A DNA stretch of 64,000 nt, taken from positions 3,348,001 to 3,412,000 of the forward strand of contig NZ_OZ243890.1 in the NCBI RefSeq assembly GCF_965213555.1. Reading direction: 5' to 3'. Position numbers and translations under genes: made by a program. Below, one piece after another: positions 18,454 through 27,541 of the stretch (positions are counted from its first letter, which is position 1; every line of letters begins with the position of its first letter). The DNA is from Acuticoccus sp965213555 (GTDB lineage Bacteria > Pseudomonadota > Alphaproteobacteria > Rhizobiales > Amorphaceae). Under the pieces are notes generated by a model. It worked only from the letters and a program-made list of their open reading frames with translations, did not search any database and was not told the DNA's origin.

Positions 18454-19521
18454 ATGATGGCTTCGAATGTTTGGCGTGGCGCGGCGTTGGCGGCCCTGTT
18501 CTGCCTGAGCGTGGAGGGCACCGCGCTCGCCTGCTCGCGCGCGGCGTTCGTCACGGACGCGGGCGACGTGTTCGTGGGGCGTAACCAGGACTGGACCGAA
18601 AAGGTGAACTCGACCTTCAATGTCTTTCCGCGCAGCATGGAGAGGGTCGGGTCCGCGGACGAGAACCCGCTGACCTGGACATCGAAGTTCGGCAGCCTCG
18701 TGATCACCGGCTACGATACGGGCACGCACGAGGGCGTCAATGAAGCGGGGCTCGCCGCGCACCAGCTTTTCCTGGCCCAGGACCTCGACTTCGGAGAGCG
18801 CGACCTCGATCGTCCGGGCCTCGGCATCATGATGCAGGCGCAGTACATGCTCGACAGCTTCGCCACCGTCGCCGAGGCGGTCGCGGCAATCGAGGCGTCC
18901 GATACCCAGATCGTGCCGCTGATCCTGCCCAATGGCGAGCCGACCGACCTGCACCTGTCGCTGACCGACGCGACCGGCGACTCCGCGATCATCGAGTACA
19001 CCAAGGAGGGCGGGCATCCGCGCATCTACCACGATCGCCGCTTTGTGGTGATGACCAACGAGCCGACCTTCGACCGGCAGATCGAGAACCTTCGCCAGTA
19101 TCGCGGCTTCGGCGGCGAGGCCGCGCTGCCGGGCGAGCGTACGCCCGCCGACCGCTTCGTGCGCGCAGCCTACTACGTGAACGCGCTGCCCGAGCCGGAG
19201 ACCCGCGACATCGGCGTGGCCTACACCATGAGCGTGATGCGCAACGTCTCGGTGCCTCACGGCTCGGGCGAGCCGGGCAAACCGAACGTGGCCAACACGA
19301 TCTTCCGCTCGGTGCAGGATCTGGACGGGCAGCGCTATTTCTTCGAAAGCACGTTCGCGCCGAACGTGGTCTGGGTCGACTGGAGCGAGCTTGATTTCTC
19401 CGAGGGCGCGCCGGAGCTCGAGTTGCGCGTCGAAGAGCGTATCCTGTCCCTGACCGGCGACGTGACGGACGAACTCGTACCGCCCGCCGAGCCTTTCGAC
19501 TGGGCGCTCGCGTCCGACTGA
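18454..19521 (+). CDS. Choloylglycine hydrolase family protein (Ntn linear amide C-N hydrolase), exported
   Basis: 355 aa. The N-terminal Sec signal (MMASNVWRGAALAALFCLSVEGTALA, split here for brevity at the cleavage site) places Cys27 (CSRAAF) at the mature N-terminus, as needed for an N-terminal-nucleophile enzyme of the bile-salt hydrolase/penicillin V acylase family. Next come GRNQDWTEKVNSTFNVFPR (Arg and Asp of the active site), GVNEAGLAAHQLFL, YTKEGGHPRIY, VVMTNEPTFDRQ and PADRFVRAAYYV. The family cleaves linear amides such as penicillin V, bile conjugates and N-acyl homoserine lactones; substrate here is unknown. A ribosome site (GAAGGGA) precedes ATGATG at 18454. Gram-negative periplasmic location is implied. 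A dead paralogue lies divergently upstream. Confidence 0.9.
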   Translation: MMASNVWRGAALAALFCLSVEGTALACSRAAFVTDAGDVFVGRNQDWTEKVNSTFNVFPRSMERVGSADENPLTWTSKFGSLVITGYDTGTHEGVNEAGLAAHQLFLAQDLDFGERDLDRPGLGIMMQAQYMLDSFATVAEAVAAIEASDTQIVPLILPNGEPTDLHLSLTDATGDSAIIEYTKEGGHPRIYHDRRFVVMTNEPTFDRQIENLRQYRGFGGEAALPGERTPADRFVRAAYYVNALPEPETRDIGVAYTMSVMRNVSVPHGSGEPGKPNVANTIFRSVQDLDGQRYFFESTFAPNVVWVDWSELDFSEGAPELELRVEERILSLTGDVTDELVPPAEPFDWALASD

Positions 19522-19537
19522 TCGCGGCCTTAGGTGT

Positions 19538-20691
19538 TTAGTCCCGGACTTTGTTGTAAAGCGATCTTCTTGCGATCAGATGTTTCCATCTGATCGCAAA
19601 CCGCGCTAGTTGGATGGCCTGCCAGACCATGAAGGCGCCGATCGCAACAATCGCGCCGTAGCTCAAGAGGCGGATGAGGCGATAGTCGGACGGCGCGTTC
19701 CCTGTCGTCTGGCGAACCGCGAGGTCGAGCAAAATGACAAGCACCACGGCAGATACCACGTGGGTGAGCGCGATCTGCGCTCCCATAAGGATACCGCTGC
19801 GCGCAGTCCCGCCAGCGCCCACGAAGTAGGAAATGACGACCGCCTTGCCATGGCCGGGGCCAAGGGTGTGGAGCGCGCCGTAGGCGAACGCGATGGCGAC
19901 CGCGACGAGGATCGCACCGATCGAATGCCCCTGATTGATCGCGGTCATGGACGTTGTGAGTATGGTTGTGATCCGCATCTGCGCGCGCGTGAACAGCGAT
20001 CCGTCGCCGCTCGCGGAGGACGCGGCAACAACCTCGCCTGGCGTTCCAGAGATGGTCGCCTCGTCGAGCACATATGACGCTGGGACCTTGCGCCTCCCAT
20101 CGATCAGAAAAAGGTCGTGCTCGGCCGGCTGATGACGCAGCACACCCTTGAGCCGCACCGCCGCAAAACGCTTTTCCACCGTGACACCATCCGGATAAGC
20201 GACGTGGACGATCTGGTTCGGTGGGGGCGGCGGCGTGTGGATGCAGGCTCCGACCCAAGGGACAAGTAAGAATTCTACGACGCGCTTGTCCTGCCAGCGC
20301 AGCGGCAGGATGTAGCCGTCAATGAGGATGGCGTCACCAATGTGCGTTTGGCTGACGCCCGTGGCCGCCTCGCGGCGTCGCTTCATGACGGCGAGGCGTT
20401 GGTCAAGGAGGACGTCGGCGTCGAGCCCAGCGTCCAGAAGCCGCTGGCGGGCGGCCTTGCCCGCCGCGGTCAGCGCCGGATCACGCTGGCTCGCTGCGGC
20501 GGCTTCGTTCGCCCGCAACACGTCCCGCAGATCGCGCTTGTGGTCGAGCGACATGCGAGGATGGGATCCTCGTACGGCTTCGCAAAGGGAGCCAGCGCAT
20601 CCCACGTTGCAAGGGGTGCGGCAAGAGTCGCGTTTGGGAGGACGCCTGCCAACAAGCAGACAAGGGCGGCCACGCGACAAACGACTAACAT
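19538..20691 (-). pseudogene. DUF3299 domain fused to a NicO/RcnA-like nickel-cobalt transporter, frameshifted and 3'-truncated
   Basis: The ATG at 20691 begins a signal peptide (MLVVCRVAALVCLLAGVLP, cleaved near LAA) and APLATWDALAPFAKPYEDP. A one-base loss near 20555 moves the rest to another frame that starts MSLDHKRDLRDVLRANEA. This continues as DUF3299 (IDGYILPLRWQDKRVVEFLLVPWVGACIH, then PPPPPNQIVHVAYPD) and a membrane part with HTLGPGHGKAVVISYFVG, the His/Asp-rich motif of NicO transporters. The protein ends after about four membrane segments (RWKHLIARRSLYNKVRD), while NicO proteins normally have six or more, so the 3' end is lost as well. Convergent with the hydrolase gene at 18454. 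Confidence 0.72.
19571..19598. terminator. Perfect 12-bp inverted repeat between convergent genes
   Basis: TGCGATCAGATG (19571-19582), loop TTTC, CATCTGATCGCA (19587-19598). A perfect 12-bp stem with a 4-nt loop, 50 bp after the stop of the plus-strand hydrolase and inside the tail of the truncated NicO frame. No U-run follows on either strand, so it may be a bidirectional terminator or an RNA-stabilising hairpin. Confidence 0.5.
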
Positions 20692-20741
20692 GGTTGTTCC
20701 TCGGGTTCCGGACCGACCGTGAGCCTACAGCGTGTCCTGTA

Positions 20742-20751
20742 GGGGGGGGGG
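20742..20751. repeat. G10 homopolymer upstream of the DUF3299-NicO gene
   Basis: Ten consecutive G residues, 50 bp upstream of the signal-peptide ATG at 20691 and 50 bp beyond the mscS stop at 20801. A tract this long can slip during replication and would alter promoter spacing. It may instead be chance or a sequencing artefact. Confidence 0.6.
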
Positions 20752-20800
20752 TGGCATCAGTCTTAACCTTCCGCCGCAGCCATGGCTTGCGGTACGACGA

Positions 20801-23077
20801 TCAGCGTTCCGCGGCTGCCGTGCTGCCTTCCTTTTGGTGGATCAACCGACCCGCTGCACCAGCGACGGCTTCACGATCCGCGGGACTGAGGCTGGCGGTC
20901 GAATGGTCGTCACCGAGGCGGACTGTGACCTCGCGGCTTGCGAAGCGAATGTTGTTCTTCTCGAACAACTCGTGGATCTTGGTCAGAACCAGCCTGCGCA
21001 GCATCCATTGCTCGCCCGGGCGAGCCATGAACTTCACTGGGACGATCATGTAGGAGTCCTCCATCTCCACGACGCCCTGAGATTTCAGGGGCTGAAGAAA
21101 CTGGTGGCCGTACTCAGGATGATCAAGAAGCTCCTCTCCGAGCTTCTTGATCATCTTCCGGACTCTTTCCGTGTCCGTTCCATAGCGGAGGCGTAGCGGA
21201 AACTTCATGATCACCCAATCGCGCGAGAGGTTCGAGACGCGGGTAATTTCCCCGAAAGGGACCGTGTTGAGGATGCCGCGGTGATGCCGCAGTTGCATGG
21301 AGCGCACCGAAATGCGCTCCACGGTGCCTTTGGTGTCACCCACGTCGATGTATTCGCCGGTCCGAAACGCGTCGTCGATCAGGAAGAAGATGCCCGACAC
21401 GATGTCCCGCACGAGCGTTTGCGCGCCGAACCCGATCGCAAGCCCGACGACGCCGGCACCTGCAACGAGGGGCAGGACGTTTACACCGAACTGTCCGAGC
21501 AAGGTGAGCACCGCCATGACGACGATCGCGACGGTCGCCGACACGCGGACGAGAGGCAGAAGGGTTCCAAGGCGCGCGCCGGTGCCACCACCTTCACCCT
21601 CCGGCGCACCGTCCGACGGCACGCCGAGGCCGAGCCGGACGCGTTCCATGGCGATCTGACGGGCGATGACGACGCGGATCGCCTCCCACGCCACGTACGC
21701 GACGCCGACGATGAGGAGCGCACCGACGAGGTCGGCCGCGAAAGCCGCGCCGATCCCGCGCTCCGCCAGGGTGACAAGGTCGACGTCCCACGCCTCCAGA
21801 ACGACGAGCAGAAGCACGATCGCACCGACGACACGGGCAATGCGCAAGGTACCGCGACGTGTCTGTTCGCGGGCGGCCTTCAGGACATCGGATGCGGTCT
21901 CGTCCCCCGCGACGAGTATCCTGACGACAGCGCCGAGCATCTGATCGAGAAAGGGGAGCACCACCAGGAGGATCAGCGTCGTCGCGATCGTGCTGAAGAG
22001 ATCATCGGGCACGTAGGCGTTCGCGACGACGATCCCGATGATAAGCCAATTGAGGGCGACGAGGCCTACTGCGATGGCGGGCCAGGCACGGTAGAGAGCC
22101 GGCTCCTCGGATGTCCCCACCGCCTCGCCGCTCAACATGCGGCGGAGGATGAAGCGCGCCTGCCACAAGACGACGCCAAGGACCACATGGCCGGCGGTGT
22201 TGACCCAGAAGCCATGCCAGCTGTCGACGTAGAGGCTGCCCATCGCATCCAGCCAACCCGTGAAGCCGAAGCCAAGCATGAAGACGGCACCAACGATGAC
22301 GGCACGCCCTGTGAGCCAGCGCGCGTCAGCATCCTCGATCGCAACGAGCCGAAGATCCGGGCGGCTCGGTGCAAACAGGAAGCGGGCGACGATGAGGGTG
22401 AGCGATACCCATGTCAGGGCTGTCACAACGCGCGCAATCGTCTCGCGGTCGGTCGGCTTGTCGGCGTTGATCCAAGCATTGATGGCAAGGGCGCAGAAGG
22501 CGAAAACGGCGACCACCAGGATCTGCAGGCCGAAGCGGATCGCGAGAATACGGACGTGGCGAAATAGGCCGGACCCGTGAAGGATGGTTCCGGTGTTGCC
22601 CGACGACGGGCTCCACCTCGCGAAAAGGGCTGCGGCGCCGGCCCCGAGCCCCAGCGCGACGCCGAGCGTGACGAAGAAGCGCCACAGAGGCGTGTCGCCG
22701 CGCCGCTCGGCAAAGGTCATGAAAGCGGCTTCAATCTCCCCCGGCAAGTTCGGCACCTTCACGATCACATCGGCGAGGAAGGTGCCGAAGTTGCCTGCGC
22801 CTGTGGCGAGGAAATCGCCGAGGGTGCGCTCGTCCTCAGCAGCGAGCGCCGCCGCTTGGCGTTCCGCTTCGGCGGTGAGACGCTCCAACAGGAGCGCCCG
22901 CACCTGGCGGTCGTCGAGCTGTGCTAGGACGTTGCGGATCGCCGCTTGGGTGAGAGTGTCAGGAAGGACCGTGACTGACGCCTCCGACGGTCGGTTTTGC
23001 GCATGCGCGGTCGCGGCACCGGCGACCAGTGCGAGCGAAAGTACAAGGCCTGCGATGAAAGCTCGAACGTCTGGCAT
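20801..23077 (-). CDS. Large MscS-family mechanosensitive channel
   Basis: 758 aa. A signal peptide (about 1-26, ending ATAHA) and a periplasmic helical segment (SVTVLPDTLTQAAIRNVL) precede about ten membrane helices. The conserved MscS pore helix and beta domain follow: VLPLVAGAGVVGLAIGFGAQ, LVRDIVSGIFFLIDDAFRTGEYIDVG, GTVERISVRSMQLRHHRG and NTVPFGEITRVSNLSRDW, then the cytoplasmic vestibule. Members open under membrane tension to release solutes and protect from osmotic shock. The size and N-terminal extension resemble large MscS relatives. A second, shorter MscS gene lies at 26083, with the deacylase and CobW genes between. Confidence 0.9.
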   Translation of the reverse strand: MPDVRAFIAGLVLSLALVAGAATAHAQNRPSEASVTVLPDTLTQAAIRNVLAQLDDRQVRALLLERLTAEAERQAAALAAEDERTLGDFLATGAGNFGTFLADVIVKVPNLPGEIEAAFMTFAERRGDTPLWRFFVTLGVALGLGAGAAALFARWSPSSGNTGTILHGSGLFRHVRILAIRFGLQILVVAVFAFCALAINAWINADKPTDRETIARVVTALTWVSLTLIVARFLFAPSRPDLRLVAIEDADARWLTGRAVIVGAVFMLGFGFTGWLDAMGSLYVDSWHGFWVNTAGHVVLGVVLWQARFILRRMLSGEAVGTSEEPALYRAWPAIAVGLVALNWLIIGIVVANAYVPDDLFSTIATTLILLVVLPFLDQMLGAVVRILVAGDETASDVLKAAREQTRRGTLRIARVVGAIVLLLVVLEAWDVDLVTLAERGIGAAFAADLVGALLIVGVAYVAWEAIRVVIARQIAMERVRLGLGVPSDGAPEGEGGGTGARLGTLLPLVRVSATVAIVVMAVLTLLGQFGVNVLPLVAGAGVVGLAIGFGAQTLVRDIVSGIFFLIDDAFRTGEYIDVGDTKGTVERISVRSMQLRHHRGILNTVPFGEITRVSNLSRDWVIMKFPLRLRYGTDTERVRKMIKKLGEELLDHPEYGHQFLQPLKSQGVVEMEDSYMIVPVKFMARPGEQWMLRRLVLTKIHELFEKNNIRFASREVTVRLGDDHSTASLSPADREAVAGAAGRLIHQKEGSTAAAER

Positions 23078-23497
23078 GCGTGCCTTCTACTCTCGCGGTG
23101 ACGCTGCCGTTGATCGGGACGGTTCGGTCGCGGATCCATCAGCTGACGATGATGAGGTGGCGTATGAAAAGGAACCACAACCTCGATGTGCGTCAAGCCT
23201 GGCGAGCTTAGGCCGAAAGCACCGTGGTTGTTTGAGGTTTTTAAGCGGCGAGCGAGATCACGATCGGACCTCCCATGCTCCGCGAGACTTGCACCGTGGT
23301 CGAAAGCTGTTGCTAACATTTAACGGCGTTCGCACCCGTTCGCGCTTATAGCACTTTCGGGCTGCCAGGATCCGGATATCGGGTAGCGGTGTCCCTAGCA
23401 CTCCGCTAACCTTGCAGCTCAACCGCCCTGTGCGAGCCACTTACGGTTGCACACCGCGTGAGGGCATCCAGCCTTTTTTCCAATTCCGGAGGCTTCG
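23078..23497. other. Divergent promoter region between mscS and the deacylase gene
   Basis: 420 bp between divergent starts at 23077 and 23498. No open frame with a believable product. A GGAGG ribosome site lies just before 23498. Nothing else was recognised. Confidence 0.45.
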
Positions 23498-25108
23498 ATG
23501 GCATCGAAATCATCTTCTGCAATTCCGCAGCTGACGCGCCGGGGATTGCTTGCCCTTGGGGCGGCTGGCGCGGCGGTTCTTCCAATCAATTTGCGGGCGC
23601 AGGAAGCGTCGCCTGCGCTGCCGAACGAGGACGGCCCGTTCGATCTGGTGTTGGAGGGCGGCCGGGTGATCGATCCCGAGACCGGACTGGACGCCGTGCG
23701 CAACGTCGGCATCAAGGACGACCGGATCGCTGCGATTTCCCCCGATCCTCTGGAAGCCGCGCGGACGCTGGATGCATCCGGGCATATCGTCGCGCCGGGC
23801 TTCATCGATCTCCACGCACATGGTCAGCAGTTGCCCGCCGCCTGGGTTCAGGCATTCGACGGCGTCACCACGGCGCTCGAGCTCGAATCCGGCATCCTTC
23901 CCATCGCGAAGTACTACGCGATGACCGCCGCCGAGGGGCGCCCCATCAACTATGGCGCCTCCGCCGCGTGGACCTATGCTCGCATCGCCGAGATGGAAGG
24001 TCTGGAGCCCGACGGTACGCTGCAATGGTTTCAGCAGGCGTTTGCCTACAGTAACTGGCAGAACACCCTGGCCACGCCCGAGGAGATGGACCGTATCCTC
24101 GACCGGGTCGAGGAAGGACTGCGCGAGGGCGGGCTCGGCATCGGGATCAACGCAGGATATGCGCCGGGCTACGGGCGCAAGGAATACTATGCGCTGGCCC
24201 TGTTGGCCAAACGCCTCGAGGTGCCGACCTTCACCCATGTCCGCTACAACAGCACCATCGAGCCGCTGAGCACCTTCGAGGCGTTCGAGGAAGTGATCGC
24301 GCTTTCGGCGGCGACGGGCGCGCACATGCATGTCTGTCATATCAACAGCAGCGGAGCGCGCGACATCCAGGCCTGCATCGATCTGCTCAAGGGTGCGCAG
24401 GAACGCGGTTTGCCGATCACGGTCGAGGCGTATCCCTATGGTGCGGGATCGAGCGCCGTCGGCGCCGAGCTCTATCGCGGTGCCAACTGGCTGCAGCGCT
24501 GGGGCGCGCCGGATGCGTCGAGCCTCGAGCTGAACGGCGTGCCGCTGACGCAGGCGAAGATTGACGAGTTGCAGGCGTCCGAGCCCGGCGCCGTGGTGGT
24601 CATGCACTTCCTGCGCCCGGACGCCGATGCCGAGGACCGGCGCCTTCTGGACCTTTCGGTGCTGTATCCCGGCGGGGCGATCGCGTCGGACGCGATGCCG
24701 TGGTCCCATGGGGATACGTTGCTGAACGGCGACATCTGGCCGCTGCCCGAGGACGCGTTCGCGCATCCCCGCTCGGCGGGTTGCTATTCGCGGTTCCTGA
24801 GCAAATGGGTGCGTGAGCGCGAGGCGATCCCGATGCTCGACGCGCTGGCCAAGACCAGCCTGATCCCGGCGCGGATCCTCGAGGCGTCAGTGCCGCAGAT
24901 GCGCCAGAAGGGGCGGCTTCAGGTGGGCGCCGACGCCGATGTCGTCGTGTTCAACCCGCGAACCGTCATCGACAATGCGACTTTCGTAGACCCTGTCGCT
25001 CTGTCGACCGGGTTCAAGGACGTCATCGTCAACGGTGCGCCGATCATCAGCGACGGCACCCGCATCGAGGATGCGTTGCCGGGCCGCGCCATCCGCCGAC
25101 CGTTCTAA
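23498..25108 (+). CDS. N-acyl-D-amino-acid deacylase-like amidohydrolase with Tat signal
   Basis: 536 aa, amidohydrolase superfamily, D-aminoacylase-like group. A twin-arginine signal (LTRRGLLALGAAGAAVLP, residues 12-29) implies export of a folded protein. The metal site shows as GFIDLHAHGQQ (HxH at 106/108), FDGVTTALELESG, FTHVRYNS, HMHVCHINSSGARD and ASDAMPWSHGD, with the C-terminal KGRLQVGADADVVVFNP typical of the superfamily's composite beta domain. Such enzymes release amino acids from N-acyl-D-amino acids or related amides using zinc. In place of the bridging Cys seen in D-aminoacylase, the equivalent segment appears to carry Glu. Good Shine-Dalgarno GGAGG. The CobW gene begins 8 bp after the stop. 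Confidence 0.85.
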   Translation: MASKSSSAIPQLTRRGLLALGAAGAAVLPINLRAQEASPALPNEDGPFDLVLEGGRVIDPETGLDAVRNVGIKDDRIAAISPDPLEAARTLDASGHIVAPGFIDLHAHGQQLPAAWVQAFDGVTTALELESGILPIAKYYAMTAAEGRPINYGASAAWTYARIAEMEGLEPDGTLQWFQQAFAYSNWQNTLATPEEMDRILDRVEEGLREGGLGIGINAGYAPGYGRKEYYALALLAKRLEVPTFTHVRYNSTIEPLSTFEAFEEVIALSAATGAHMHVCHINSSGARDIQACIDLLKGAQERGLPITVEAYPYGAGSSAVGAELYRGANWLQRWGAPDASSLELNGVPLTQAKIDELQASEPGAVVVMHFLRPDADAEDRRLLDLSVLYPGGAIASDAMPWSHGDTLLNGDIWPLPEDAFAHPRSAGCYSRFLSKWVREREAIPMLDALAKTSLIPARILEASVPQMRQKGRLQVGADADVVVFNPRTVIDNATFVDPVALSTGFKDVIVNGAPIISDGTRIEDALPGRAIRRPF

Positions 25109-25115
25109 CATCGCC

Positions 25116-26039
25116 GTGGTGCCGGTCACCCTGATCGCGGGATTTCTGGGCGCCGGTAAGACGAGCCTGCTCAATCACGTATTGCGCCAGCCGCACGGCC
25201 TGCGTCTGGCCGTGCTGGTCAACGATTTCGGCGCGCTCAACATCGATGCCGAACTGTTGGAGGACACCGGAGAGGAGATTCTGGCGCTTCAGAACGGTTG
25301 CATCTGCTGCAGCCTCAGCGCCGGCCTCCTCGCCACCGTCAGCGCGGTGATCCGGCGCACCGATCCGCCGGACCGCATACTGATCGAGGCATCGGGCATT
25401 TCCGATCCGGCCGAAATAGCCCAGACGCTCGCTGAGCCGGAGCTGCAGCCCTATGCGCCGCTCGACGGGGTCGTGACGCTGGTCGACGCCGGGACCGCGC
25501 CGGACATGACCGGCGATGTGCTGCGCCTCACCGAACGTCAGATCGGAATGGCGAGCCTAGTGGTTTTGAACAAGAGCGATCTTGCCGGAGAGGCGGAGCT
25601 GGAGAAGACTCGATCCTGGATCCGATCGCTGACAGGGGCTCCGCTGACGCAGACCCAGCATGGCGCGCTGGACCTCGGCGCGCTGCTGGGGCTGGGCGTG
25701 CAGGAGGCCGACCCGCGAAGCCATCACGCCGCGCCGGAGTTCGAGAGCTTCTCGATCGAAGTGCAGGATCCCCTACCTCTCGAGCGTATCCACGCGCTTC
25801 TGACGGCCTTGCCGCCAGGCGTGCTGCGCGCCAAGGGCGTACTCAACCTGCGCGAAAAGCCGGACCATCGCTGCATCCTGCAGGCTGCGGGACAGGGAAG
25901 CGCGACGTTGACCGTCGGCCCCGCCTGGGGCGATACCCCTCCCGCCTCGCGGCTGGTCCTCATCGGACTGAAGGGGACGGTTCGGAAGCCGGCAGTCGAG
26001 AGGTTTTTGCACTCCCGCGAAACTTGCTCGGCATCATGA
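25116..26039 (+). CDS. CobW/G3E-family GTPase, probable metallochaperone
   Basis: 307 aa if started at GTG 25116 (8 bp after the deacylase stop; GTG 25119 also possible). Walker A GFLGAGKT (9-16), the metal-binding CxCC motif GCICC (C62-C64-C65), IEASGISDPAEIAQTL (Walker B and switch region) and VVLNKSDL for guanine specificity. A C-terminal CobW_C-like domain follows (FSIEVQDPLPLERIHALL, LRAKGVLNL). G3E GTPases of this group insert or deliver zinc, cobalt or nickel. Tight coupling to a metallo-deacylase suggests it serves that enzyme; this is inference. No C-terminal histidine-rich tail is present. Confidence 0.9.
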   Translation: MVPVTLIAGFLGAGKTSLLNHVLRQPHGLRLAVLVNDFGALNIDAELLEDTGEEILALQNGCICCSLSAGLLATVSAVIRRTDPPDRILIEASGISDPAEIAQTLAEPELQPYAPLDGVVTLVDAGTAPDMTGDVLRLTERQIGMASLVVLNKSDLAGEAELEKTRSWIRSLTGAPLTQTQHGALDLGALLGLGVQEADPRSHHAAPEFESFSIEVQDPLPLERIHALLTALPPGVLRAKGVLNLREKPDHRCILQAAGQGSATLTVGPAWGDTPPASRLVLIGLKGTVRKPAVERFLHSRETCSAS

Positions 26040-26082
26040 ACTGCAAATCGTTTCAAACTCGGTAGGCTAGAACAAATCATTC

Positions 26083-27456
26083 ATGGGATGTGCATTTTTC
26101 AACACAGTTACCGCACTCATATCGGCCTGCCTCGAGAAGACGAGTGGCGCATCTCTTCTTGCTGCCTTTACATTCGGCGCCGCACTCTTACTTTGCGCAG
26201 CGCCGATCTCAGCGCAGGAAACCGACGAGGCGGGCGCTGTGGAAACGCAACCCCGCGGACAGGTCACGGCAACCGACGTGCCGCTGGAAGAGCTGGCCAT
26301 CCGCCTCACACCCCTGACCAAGGACGAGCTTGCGGCGACGGTGGAGGCATGGGTCGCCCATGCGCGTAGGGCCACGGAACGCGTGGCCAATGCGCAGATC
26401 GCCGTCTTGCGCGCCGCCGGAGACGCTGAGGAGGCGGCGCGCAGGACCCTCGCCTCCGCCAAGGCCGAGCGGAACCTGATCTTCGAGAAGCTCGGCCTCG
26501 TCGTCGACAGCTATGCGGACAAGGGCGGCACACCGGAGACGGTCGCGGACGCCCGTGCCTATCGCGATGCCGTGCTGTCGCACGAAGGGCGGCAGGCCGA
26601 TTGGCGCACACATCTGGAGACGTTCCAGCACTGGCTTTTCGCATCCGATGGCGGGATCGGGTTCCTCGTCAGCATCGCGGTGCTGATCGTGTCCCTGATC
26701 GCGCTCCTTGCCATTGCGCGGATCGTCAGAGGCTCCGCGGGCGGGCGTATCGGGCGCATTCCGAATGTCTCGAAAATGCTGCAAGGCTTCATGGTTGTCA
26801 TGATCTACTGGCTGACCGTCGTTGTCGGTCTGATGCTGGTTCTGGCCGGCCTAGGTGTCGATGTGACGCCGCTTTTCGCGGTGCTCGGCGGCGTTTCCTT
26901 CATCCTCGCCTTTGCTTTGCAGGATACGCTGTCGAACCTTGCGGCGGGACTGATGATCATGGTCACGCGCCCCTTCGACGAAGGCGATTATGTCGTGCTT
27001 GGGTCGATCTCGGGCACCGTGCACAAAGTCAGCATCACGCGCACGACGCTGGTCACGCCGGACAATCAGGTGATCCATATCCCAAATGGCAAGGTCTGGG
27101 GTGACGTCATCACAAACGTCACTGCCAGCGACACGCGCCGCGTCGATCTGGCATTCGGTGTGTCATATGACGACGATCTGAAGGCCGTCGAACGCGCGCT
27201 TCGCGAAACGGTGACGGCCCATCCGATGGTTCTCAATGATCCTCCGCCAACGATCAAGCTGAACGCACTGTCGGACAGCTCGGTCGACTTTGTCTGTCGA
27301 CCCTGGGTGCGTAGCGTGGACTACTGGGTCGTCTACTGGGATCTTCTGGAGCAGATCAAGCTGAGGTTCGATCAGGATCAAATCACAATACCCTATCCAC
27401 AGCGGGACGTGTATCTGCACAATCTGGATATGGCCAAAGCCGGGAAACGGGAGTGA
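26083..27456 (+). CDS. MscS-family mechanosensitive channel
   Basis: 457 aa. A signal-like N-terminus (through LLLCAAPISAQ, about residue 45), a periplasmic coiled segment (DELAATVEAWVAHARRATERV) and three to four membrane helices. The MscS core is VDVTPLFAVLGGVSFILAFALQDTL, NLAAGLMIMVTRPFDEGDYVVLG, GTVHKVSITRTTLVTPDNQ and IHIPNGKVWGDVITN. The GxGLA-type pore helix is altered to GGVSFILAFALQ, as in the small-conductance subgroup. It follows CobW by 43 bp and precedes the M20 gene by 85 bp, on the same strand, so co-transcription is likely. Ribosome site weak. Confidence 0.88.
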   Translation: MGCAFFNTVTALISACLEKTSGASLLAAFTFGAALLLCAAPISAQETDEAGAVETQPRGQVTATDVPLEELAIRLTPLTKDELAATVEAWVAHARRATERVANAQIAVLRAAGDAEEAARRTLASAKAERNLIFEKLGLVVDSYADKGGTPETVADARAYRDAVLSHEGRQADWRTHLETFQHWLFASDGGIGFLVSIAVLIVSLIALLAIARIVRGSAGGRIGRIPNVSKMLQGFMVVMIYWLTVVVGLMLVLAGLGVDVTPLFAVLGGVSFILAFALQDTLSNLAAGLMIMVTRPFDEGDYVVLGSISGTVHKVSITRTTLVTPDNQVIHIPNGKVWGDVITNVTASDTRRVDLAFGVSYDDDLKAVERALRETVTAHPMVLNDPPPTIKLNALSDSSVDFVCRPWVRSVDYWVVYWDLLEQIKLRFDQDQITIPYPQRDVYLHNLDMAKAGKRE

Positions 27457-27541
27457 TATCGAAGCAATTCGCGTTGTAAGAGCTTAGAAAGCTCCAGAGC
27501 CACGTCCGATCCTCAATCGCATCTTCGAAAGGAACGCTGAA

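Noticed and set aside
21281..22567. 428-codon plus-strand frame opposite the large MscS gene
   Set aside because: Shadow; rich in Asp/Arg/His from antisense of hydrophobic codons.
23510..24766. 418-codon minus-strand frame opposite the deacylase
   Set aside because: Shadow of a well-supported plus-strand gene; composition biased, no motif.
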